A DNA stretch of 20,086 nucleotides, taken from positions 1 to 20,086 of the forward strand of contig DAHZZC010000724.1 in assembly GCA_027435495.1 (NCBI GenBank), in the 5' to 3' direction. Both the position numbers and the translations under genes were made by a program. The notes beneath the pieces were generated by a model. That model saw only the letters and a list, made by a program, of their open reading frames with translations, made no database searches and was not told the origin of the DNA. The DNA comes from Planctomycetales bacterium (lineage in GTDB: Bacteria; Planctomycetota; Planctomycetia; Isosphaerales; Isosphaeraceae). Shown here piece by piece: positions 1 through 6,692 of this stretch; the first letter of the stretch is position 1; each line of letters begins with the position of its first letter.

Positions 1-171
1 ACGGACTCGGTCGTACGTTTGCTTGACGTCTTCCATCGGCGTGGCCGATCTCAAATCGTTTCTCGGAGGAAAGCACGCCGGATCGCTCGAAGCTCTTCGG
101 GTCGCACGGCCAAAGGCCGTGGATTTAGAATGGTATTAAAGAGGAAACATGGATCAAAATATCATGACGAT

Positions 172-205
172 GAGGGCCGCGGGCCCCTCTGTGACCCGGG
201 CCCTC
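172..205 (-). terminator. Possible weak terminator of the His-rich gene
   Basis: A hairpin lies just past the stop codon of the minus-strand His-rich gene. GAGGGCC at 172-178 pairs with GGCCCTC at 199-205, and an inner GGG/CCC pair extends it. On the minus strand it is followed by moderately A/T-rich sequence containing TTTT, not by a clean T-tract. Position and orientation fit a terminator, but the signal is weak. I see no supported gene in bases 1-224. Confidence 0.3.
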
Positions 206-224
206 GAGGATCGAAGAGGCGGCC

Positions 225-458
225 TCACTCGCCCGAGTGAGCGTGTGCATCGGTCGCGTGCTTGTGGGCCTGCTCGCCGTGCCGGTTCGCGGCCTCGGCG
301 TGCTTCCGGGCTGGCTCGTGCTCGCCCACTTCATGGTGGTGAGCCGCCTCGAGATGGTGATGGGCGGCGGCCGCGTGGGCGGCAGCGGCCCGGTGGTGGT
401 AGTCCGACGGAGTCCGCTTCCTTGCCGTCGATGCGGGGTCCTTGGTGGTTGTGGTCAT
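225..458 (-). CDS. Small histidine/alanine-rich protein, function unknown
   Basis: This gene encodes a 77-aa protein with 16 histidines and a similar number of alanines. Repeated HHH, AAAAH and KHAxxAxxH patterns suggest one or two amphipathic helices with a His-rich face. There is no signal peptide or membrane segment. The ATG at 458 has an excellent ribosome binding site, GGAGG eight bases upstream. Small proteins of this composition occur in many bacteria and are generally uncharacterised. The His face could bind divalent metals or act as a pH-sensitive helix, but that is inference. The next gene upstream on the same strand is a GlsB/YeaQ-type membrane protein, a family often linked to stress, so a shared stress regulon is possible. 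A 13-bp direct repeat lies in its upstream region. Confidence 0.75.
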   Translation of the reverse strand: MTTTTKDPASTARKRTPSDYHHRAAAAHAAAAHHHLEAAHHHEVGEHEPARKHAEAANRHGEQAHKHATDAHAHSGE

Positions 459-492
459 GATCCTATCCTCCTATTTAACGGTCTCGTGGTGT

Positions 493-522
493 CATCCGTG
501 CCGTAATGCCATCCGTGTCGTA
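493..522. repeat. Tandem 13-bp direct repeat upstream of the His-rich gene
   Basis: CATCCGTGCCGTA (493-505) and CATCCGTGTCGTA (510-522) differ by one base and recur with a 17-bp period. They lie 35 to 64 bases upstream of the His-rich gene start, where an operator would be expected. No matching -35/-10 pair is clear. A regulatory role is inferred from position only. Confidence 0.35.
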
Positions 523-590
523 TCTGCGATGGTCCGGGCCGGCGTGGTCAGGCCGGATCGTCATCGTCTCGATCCCGACGTCACGTCACG

Positions 591-887
591 TTACGTCCGC
601 AGCGTCGCCCTTCGGCCTCCGATGAACCGAAGCAGGGCGATCAGCACGCAGGCCCCCACGAAGGCGACGACGATGCTCCCCCAGAATGCGGTCGATCCAT
701 CGACGAAGAAGCCCGCAAGCGCCCCGCCCAGGAACGCGCCGATGAGCCCGACGATGATGTCGCCGAGCACGCCTAAGCCGCTCCCCTTCATCGCCAGGCC
801 CGCCAACCAGCCTGCCACCAGGCCCACGACCAGCCAGGAGATGACCCCGCCGGGAGTGAGCACGATTGCCGCGTAAGTCCCACTCAT
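591..887 (-). CDS. GlsB/YeaQ/YmgE family (transglycosylase-associated) membrane protein
   Basis: This is a 98-aa, Gly-rich, very hydrophobic protein with about three membrane segments. Landmarks are GGVISWLVVGLVAGWLAG near the N-terminus, a central IIVGLIGAFLGGALAGFF stretch and a C-terminal SIVVAFVGACVLIALLRF. The order and the conserved G-x-I-G-x-x-x-G pattern are typical of the GlsB/YeaQ/YmgE 'transglycosylase-associated' family. Family members are usually 80-100 aa, live in the inner membrane and are often induced by general stress; their molecular role is unsettled. The start at 887 is chosen because AAGGAG lies six bases upstream and the family begins here. The reading frame stays open upstream to 1040 but crosses a terminator hairpin, so that extension is unlikely. 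A pentanucleotide run (ACGTC-type, 578-597) overlaps the stop codon. Confidence 0.85.
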   Translation of the reverse strand: MSGTYAAIVLTPGGVISWLVVGLVAGWLAGLAMKGSGLGVLGDIIVGLIGAFLGGALAGFFVDGSTAFWGSIVVAFVGACVLIALLRFIGGRRATLRT

Positions 888-976
888 CACATTCTCCTTT
901 TCGAGACCGCCGGGGGTAACGATGGCCGCATCCCTCGCCTCGTTGGGTCGATGAGCGGCGGTCTGGCCCCCGCGCC

Positions 977-1028
977 AAAAAAAAGCCGACGTGGAGAGAT
1001 ACCCAGGGGTATTTCTCCACGTCGGCTT
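977..1028 (-). terminator. Strong intrinsic terminator
   Basis: The arms at 983-1004 and 1007-1028 form a stem of about 22 bp with a single G-U/G-T interruption and a minimal loop; outer arm AAGCCGACGTGGAGA. Read on the minus strand, the stem runs into eight Ts (977-984 on the plus strand are all A). It is therefore a textbook factor-independent terminator for a minus-strand transcript that begins to its right. It also insulates the downstream GlsB-type gene from that transcript. Confidence 0.8.
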
Positions 1029-1142
1029 ACTCGTCGACAAGCCTCCCGACCGCGGCCGGGTTGCTCTTCATCTAGTCGTCCGACGACATCTGCTGTGATC
1101 CTCATCGCGGGCGGCCGGCAGTGCCGATCGGCCGCGATTCAT
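977..1142 (-). ncRNA. Candidate small RNA (or mini-ORF transcript)
   Basis: No gene of ordinary size lies between the strong terminator at 977-1028 and a good minus-strand promoter at 1149-1176. Together they define a transcription unit of about 165 nt. The only ATG-to-stop frame that ends neatly before the stem is 14 codons long (1071 to 1027, MKSNPAAVGRLVDE). It has no clear Shine-Dalgarno sequence, and its stop codon overlaps the base of the terminator. The unit could be a stand-alone small RNA, a leader-type mini-ORF or an attenuated transcript. No known RNA family is recognised. The evidence is structural only. Confidence 0.45.
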
Positions 1143-1148
1143 CTGCCT

Positions 1149-1176
1149 ATTATGACGCGCCGCGAGTAAGTTGCAA
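1149..1176 (-). promoter_or_regulatory. Predicted sigma-70 promoter for the small-RNA unit
   Basis: On the minus strand TTGCAA (1176-1171) is followed after 16 bases by CATAAT (1154-1149). Each hexamer is close to consensus, within an A/T-rich pocket that stands out from the GC-rich surroundings. Transcription would start near 1142 and run left into the strong terminator at 1028-977. Confidence 0.5.
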
Positions 1177-1197
1177 GCAAATTCTCGTCTGGAAGTG

Positions 1198-1226
1198 TTG
1201 TTTGTTGAAAGATATTCATGTATTCT
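1198..1226 (+). promoter_or_regulatory. Predicted sigma-70 promoter for the radical SAM gene
   Basis: TTGTTT (1198-1203) and TATTCT (1221-1226) are separated by 17 bases, in the same A/T-rich pocket as the divergent minus-strand promoter. Transcription would start near 1233 and give a leader of about 245 nt before the GTG at 1477. No known riboswitch is recognised in that leader. It does hold a 14-bp direct repeat with one mismatch, GATCCCCGGGYGAC, at 1263-1276 and 1394-1407. Confidence 0.4.
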
Positions 1227-1476
1227 GAAATTTGGAGTCGGCACGCGCTGGGGGCGAGGCCCGATCCCCGGGCGACCATGGGCACCCGGCGCTGGTTTGA
1301 AATCCCGGGGGCCAGGATTCTTCTCCCGTTAGGCCCCTTTGCCATACCATGGATCGGGTCGATCGCGAATGTGGGCGTGCGAGGGCCGCCAGCGATCCCC
1401 GGGTGACGAGGTGTTGTGGGCTCATCTCCGCCCGAGGATTCCCTCGCGGCCGAAGGCCATCTCAGGAGGCTTCATC

Positions 1477-2394
1477 GTGGCCAGGCATCCGGTCCAGGGT
1501 GACGATTCTGGACCTGGTCCGGAGCCAGCGCCGCCCGACTCGAGCCCCGGCCCACCGGCCGAGAACGCCACGATTCTGACGCCGACCATGGGGTATCTGG
1601 CTTCCGGTTATACGCACACCCTCAACGCCTATCGGGGGTGTGCTTTCGCCGGAGGGCTCTGCGGGCAGTATTGCTATGCACAGCACAACCGATGGATCAC
1701 GAAGGGCCGGGCCTGGGGATTCTACGGCGCCAAGGGTCGGGTCGTTGAGGCTTATCGGCGCGACTTTGACCGGATCCGGAGGCCGTCGCGAGGCGGGCCA
1801 CGGCCGCTTCGGATCTACATGAGCAGCAGCACTGATCCGTATATCCCCCAGGAGAAGACGATGCGGATAACCCGTGCCCTCCTGGAAGCGATGATCGAGC
1901 GGACGCCCGATGTCCTGGTGATCCAGAGCCACCACACGATGGTGCTTCGCGACCTCGACCCGATCGCCGAGCTCTCCGCGAGGGGGAGGGTCCGGCTCTC
2001 ACTGACAGTCGAGACCGATATGGACCGCGTTCCTGGATTCCCACCGCACGCCAGCCCGCCGTTGCGTCGGCTGGAGGTCCTGGGGGCGTTTCGGAGGCGC
2101 GGCATCCCGACCCAGGCGACGCTCAGCCCGCTTCTGCCGATCGCCGACCTGCCTGCGTTTGCCCGGCGGCTCGACGCCGCCTGCGACCGGGTGATCCTCG
2201 ATCACTATCTCATCGGCGATGGCTCGCCGGGCGGGTGGCGGACCCGCCGCACCGGATTCCCCGGCCGGCTCGCTGAGGCCGGCTTTGCCGAGTGGAACGA
2301 GATGTCGAAGTTCGAGGAGGTTTGCGCAGCGCTGGCCGAGGTGCTTGGGCCGGGACGTGTTCTGGTCGGCTGCGCGGGGTTCAACGCGGTCTGA
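1477..2394 (+). CDS. Radical SAM protein, spore-photoproduct-lyase-like (SplB/COG1533 group)
   Basis: This is a 305-aa cytoplasmic protein. The start is GTG at 1477 because AGGAGG lies seven bases upstream; the frame is open further left but that part has no conserved features. The cluster motif is YRGCAFAGGLCGQYCYAQH, with cysteines at about residues 55, 62 and 66. The aromatic after the last cysteine, the following LRIYMSSSTDPY (residues 111-122) and SLTVET (about 175-180) match the radical SAM barrel of the SplB-like group. These enzymes bind a 4Fe-4S cluster and cleave S-adenosylmethionine to a 5'-deoxyadenosyl radical. The cysteine spacing is CX6CX3C rather than the usual CX3CX2C. The substrate is unknown; true spore photoproduct repair is not implied, since the group is broad. 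The gene is convergent with the sigma-54 regulator. Confidence 0.8.
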   Translation: MARHPVQGDDSGPGPEPAPPDSSPGPPAENATILTPTMGYLASGYTHTLNAYRGCAFAGGLCGQYCYAQHNRWITKGRAWGFYGAKGRVVEAYRRDFDRIRRPSRGGPRPLRIYMSSSTDPYIPQEKTMRITRALLEAMIERTPDVLVIQSHHTMVLRDLDPIAELSARGRVRLSLTVETDMDRVPGFPPHASPPLRRLEVLGAFRRRGIPTQATLSPLLPIADLPAFARRLDAACDRVILDHYLIGDGSPGGWRTRRTGFPGRLAEAGFAEWNEMSKFEEVCAALAEVLGPGRVLVGCAGFNAV

Positions 2395-2559
2395 CGTCGG
2401 CGATCGCCCGGGCTCGCGTACGGTTTGTAGCGACATATCCGATGATCGCCGCGTGAATGGCCAGCGCCGAGCCCAGGCCGATCGCGTGGATCGCGGCTGT
2501 GCTGCCACCCTCCCGGCCGATCGCCCAGTGGTGATCGTAAGGTGGGCGGTTGCCGGCCG

Positions 2560-2563
<4 letters not shown>
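2381..2563 (-). CDS. Possible small single-span membrane protein
   Basis: This 60-codon frame starts at a TTG that overlaps the TGA stop of the sigma-54 regulator (ATTGA), an arrangement typical of translational coupling. GGAGG lies one base before the TTG, closer than usual. The protein has a charged N-terminus, a hydrophobic AAIHAIGLGSALAIHAAIIGYVA stretch around residues 23-45 that could span the membrane, and a basic C-terminus. About 46 of 60 codons end in G or C, as in the real genes here. It overlaps the end of the convergent radical SAM gene by 14 bases. I do not recognise a family. It may be spurious. Confidence 0.35.
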
Positions 2564-4041
<1,478 letters not shown>

Positions 4042-4090
4042 AGGCCATACTCCTCTGAGAAGAGACCCACCTGGGGTCACGATCTAGCTC

Positions 4091-4120
4091 ACTATACAGG
4101 CGCCGCGCCCTGCCCCACAA
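4091..4120 (-). promoter_or_regulatory. Predicted sigma-70 promoter of the sigma-54 regulator gene
   Basis: On the minus strand TTGTGG (4120-4115) is followed after 18 bases by TATAGT (4096-4091), about 50 bases before the chosen GTG start. The -10 element is good and the -35 element is fair. It would give ordinary housekeeping expression of the activator. Confidence 0.4.
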
Positions 4121-4130
4121 CCGAAGCTGT

Positions 4131-4146
4131 CGGTGCGCGCATACCG
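4131..4146. promoter_or_regulatory. Possible activator-binding dyad (upstream activating site)
   Basis: CGGTGCGCGCATACCG is an imperfect palindrome: CGGT and ACCG ends around a GCGC core, with two mismatched pairs. It is centred about 90 bases upstream of the start site expected from the sigma-54-like promoter at 4202-4218, the usual distance for an NtrC-type enhancer site. It also lies just upstream of the regulator's own promoter. Binding by the adjacent regulator is inferred. Confidence 0.3.
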
Positions 4147-4201
4147 GCGGCTCCGTTGACGGGCCGCCCCCGGCCCCGCTGCAATTCTCGCGCCGATGGT
4201 T

Positions 4202-4218
4202 TTGGCCTGGCGATTGCT
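4202..4218 (+). promoter_or_regulatory. Predicted sigma-54 (-24/-12) promoter of the AI-2E permease
   Basis: TTGGCCTGGCGATTGCT matches the sigma-54 consensus TTGGCACG-N4-TTGCW closely. The invariant GG (4204-4205) and GC (4216-4217) are separated by exactly ten bases, and TTGCT is complete at -12. Transcription would start near 4229, leaving a leader of about 67 nt to the ATG at 4296. The gene on the other side is a sigma-54-dependent activator, which raises confidence. Confidence 0.55.
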
Positions 4219-4295
4219 TGACCGATGGACTCCCTCTCTCGCGGTCCGGGCTCACCGGCGAGAGTCGGGCGACGGATGAGGGCCGAGGGGAAGTC

Positions 4296-6320
4296 ATGAG
4301 CAAGCCAACGATAGGTGTGGGCTGGCAGCGAGCGATCGTGACGCTGACCGGGACGGTGGTGGGCGTCGTGGTGATTGGGACGCTGTACTGGGCCCAGTCG
4401 GTCTTCATTCCAGTGGCTCTGGCCGGGTTCCTGACGTTTCTGCTCAGCCCGCTGGTCGGGCGGCTGCGGCAGCTTGGGATGCCTCGGTCGGCCTCGGTAA
4501 TCGTGGCGGTCGTCTTTTCGGCGGCCGTACTCGGGGGGATCAGTTGGGTCGTCACCCAGCAGATTGGCAGCCTGCTCCAGGAACTTCCCGACTACCGCGA
4601 CCGGGTTCGGGAGAAGGTCCGGACGATCAAGCAGGTGACCGAGGGCTCGGGCCGGCTTCAAAGTTTCATCCACGATGTGACCCAGGAGGAGCCGGGTGCC
4701 GACGGGGCCTCAGGGCGATCGGCCGGCGCCACCGCAGTCAATGAGGCGCTGTCGAGTCCGCCGACGGCGGTCGTGATCGAGCCGCAGCGGGCGGTCTGGC
4801 TCTCGCGGATCAGCGCGTTTCTTAGTCCGATGCTTGAGTACCTCGGCGAGCTCGCCCTGGCGATCATCCTGGTTGTCTTCATGCTCTTGAAGCGAGAGGA
4901 GCTGCGCAACCGGATCATCCGTCTGGCCGGTCAGGGGAAGATCGTGGCTGCGACCAAGTTCGTCGACGAGGCGGCGCACCGGGTCAGCCGGTTCCTGCTG
5001 ATGCAGGCGATCGTCAACGCTAGCTTTGGAGTGCTCTTCGGCCTGGGGCTGCTGGTCATTGGCATCCGCTATGCGATGCTCTGGGGCTTCCTCGGCGCGA
5101 TGCTCCGCTACCTGCCGTACATCGGTCCGTATCTCGCGGCCACGTTCCCGATCTCGTTGAGCCTGGCGATGTCGGAGGGATGGGGCGCCACGCTCGCGGT
5201 CGCTGGGCTCTTCCTGGCGCTGGAACTGGTGATCTCCAACATCATCGAGCCGCGGCTCTACGGCCATAGCATGGGGGTCTCCGAGATCGCCATGCTGGTC
5301 TCGGCGGCGTTCTGGGCGTTCCTCTGGGGTCCGATCGGTCTGGTCCTCTCCAGCCCGCTGACGGTCTGTCTGGTGGTCCTGGGGCGCTACATCCCCCGTC
5401 TGGAGTTCCTCTCGGTTCTGCTGGGCGACGAGCCGGCTCTTGACACATCGATTAGTTTTTATCAACGACTTCTCGCCCGCGACCAGGATGAGGCCGAGGG
5501 TCTGGTCATCGAGAAGATGGGCGAGCTGGAAGATCCCGAGCAGATCTACGACGCGATGCTTGTGCCGGCACTGTCGGCGATCAAGCGGAACCGGTCGAGC
5601 GGTGACATCACGGCCGAGGACAAGTCGTACGCGCTCGAGGCGATCCGCGAGATCGTCGAGGATATCGGCGAGGGGCGGATTTCGTCGGCGGCCATGGAGG
5701 CGGACAGGAGTGACACGGAGGGGGCGACGGAGCTGGAAGCGGCGATTGTTCCCAGGATTTCGATCTTCGTATGCCCGGCACACGACGAGGAGGACGATAC
5801 GGCGGTCGAGATGCTGCTGAGGGTTGTCGACCCGTTGCGGTGGGAGGTTGAGCGGATCGACCCGAGGACGCTCACCGGCGAACTGCTCGACCGGGTGGCC
5901 CGCACGTGTCCGGTGGCGGTCTGCATCCTGACCGTGCCCCCTGGCGGCCTGGCGCACACTCGATACCTCTGCAAACGGCTCCGGGCGCGGTTCCCCGAGC
6001 TGAAAATCCTGGTCGGCCGATGGGAGTCGCGGGACATCACCGCGGCCGAGTCACCGGACGAGAGCCCGGAGGCCGCTGCGCTTCGCCAGGCGACCGCCGA
6101 CGAGCCGACATCGGTCTCGATCGACCCGGTGGTCGAGCGGCTCCGGGGAGCCGGCGCTGACCTTGTCGGCCGGACCCTGCTGGAGACCCGGCAGCAGCTC
6201 GCCAGCCTCGCCCCGGTTCTGGCACAGGTCGCCGCCGACCACGACAGCCCGCCGGCGTTGGACGAACGCCGGGCTGGGCTCGACCTGGAGGTGGCCGCCG
6301 GATCCGATATCCTGCGATAA
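4296..6320 (+). CDS. AI-2E family (PerM-like) permease with a B12-binding-like C-terminal module
   Basis: This is a 674-aa inner-membrane protein. Residues about 10-375 are the AI-2E/PerM transporter core, with paired N-terminal helices, a hydrophilic loop and a C-terminal helix bundle. Family motifs are visible, such as LRYLPYIGPYLA, ISNIIEPRLYGHSMGVSE and FLWGPIGLVLSSPLTVCLVVLGRY. The family exports or exchanges diverse small solutes, so the substrate is unknown. An extra cytoplasmic tail of about 300 residues follows. Residues about 382-460 form helices (FYQRLLARDQDEAEGLV...YDAMLVPAL) resembling the helical cap before B12-binding domains. Residues about 487-575 read as a Rossmann-like B12-binding fold, but the DxHxxG motif is degraded to PAHDEED, with only the His kept. 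The ATG at 4296 follows GAGGGG. Codon use is uniform across the fusion. A remnant transposon separates it from the next gene. Confidence 0.85.
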   Translation: MSKPTIGVGWQRAIVTLTGTVVGVVVIGTLYWAQSVFIPVALAGFLTFLLSPLVGRLRQLGMPRSASVIVAVVFSAAVLGGISWVVTQQIGSLLQELPDYRDRVREKVRTIKQVTEGSGRLQSFIHDVTQEEPGADGASGRSAGATAVNEALSSPPTAVVIEPQRAVWLSRISAFLSPMLEYLGELALAIILVVFMLLKREELRNRIIRLAGQGKIVAATKFVDEAAHRVSRFLLMQAIVNASFGVLFGLGLLVIGIRYAMLWGFLGAMLRYLPYIGPYLAATFPISLSLAMSEGWGATLAVAGLFLALELVISNIIEPRLYGHSMGVSEIAMLVSAAFWAFLWGPIGLVLSSPLTVCLVVLGRYIPRLEFLSVLLGDEPALDTSISFYQRLLARDQDEAEGLVIEKMGELEDPEQIYDAMLVPALSAIKRNRSSGDITAEDKSYALEAIREIVEDIGEGRISSAAMEADRSDTEGATELEAAIVPRISIFVCPAHDEEDDTAVEMLLRVVDPLRWEVERIDPRTLTGELLDRVARTCPVAVCILTVPPGGLAHTRYLCKRLRARFPELKILVGRWESRDITAAESPDESPEAAALRQATADEPTSVSIDPVVERLRGAGADLVGRTLLETRQQLASLAPVLAQVAADHDSPPALDERRAGLDLEVAAGSDILR

Positions 6321-6354
6321 AGGGCTCCCGTATCGGTTCCAACCCTGAGAGTCC

Positions 6355-6692
6355 GTCAAGTACCGCCCTCTGAAGGGGGCGGCTTGTAAGCAGTCTCAGC
6401 CGCAATTCCGGAGACCGGCTTTGGCCTCAACGACCCCTACCATTGGCCGCTTGACAACGGCCCTGGCCCGGATATTCCGGACCGCGTTTCCGCCTGGAAC
6501 CCAACAGACAGAAGGAAGGCCATCGCGAGTTTCGAACCGATTCCCGATCTCGCGATCGGTTGCCTTGATTTTCGCAATGGTCTATCTGTCGATCGAGTCA
6601 GTATGTGCAGATTTGTGGCGGATGTAAACACCACCAACGGAGGACGGCATTCCTCCCCCTCGTGAACGAGGGGGTATCCTGCCGTATTCTTT
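6355..6692 (-). mobile_element. IS200/IS605-like non-autonomous or decayed element
   Basis: This 338-bp stretch has no supported gene but carries a strong hairpin near each end, both with the same TGAA (TTCA) loop. The right-hand one has stem CCCCCTCG (6655-6662 with 6667-6674) inside an outer pair ACGGCA/TGCCGT (6644-6649, 6680-6685). The left-hand one is at 6363-6382. Read on the minus strand the left hairpin and its flank give AAGCCGCCCCC-TTCA-GAGGGCGG followed by TACTTGAC. This looks like the 3' end of tnpB-bearing IS200/IS605 elements, as I know the family. No transposase or TnpB reading frame remains. The boundaries are inferred from the hairpins and the TTGAC/TTCAT junctions. An inverted repeat ATCGCGAG/CTCGCGAT (6522-6529, 6549-6556) lies inside. 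Confidence 0.5.

Noticed and set aside
149..460. Plus-strand frame with a good ribosome-binding-like AAAGAGG before ATG
   Set aside because: It runs antisense through the well-supported His-rich gene and gives an Arg/Pro-rich shadow protein.
1233..1476. Riboswitch in the long radical SAM leader
   Set aside because: No known riboswitch core was recognisable; only a 14-bp direct repeat was found.
4710..5957. 415-codon minus-strand frame opposite the permease
   Set aside because: Its composition is Arg/Asp/Gln-rich shadow sequence; the plus strand carries the AI-2E motifs.
6363..6382. Hairpin after the permease as a simple terminator
   Set aside because: There is no T-tract after it on the plus strand, and its sequence and partner hairpin fit a transposon end better.
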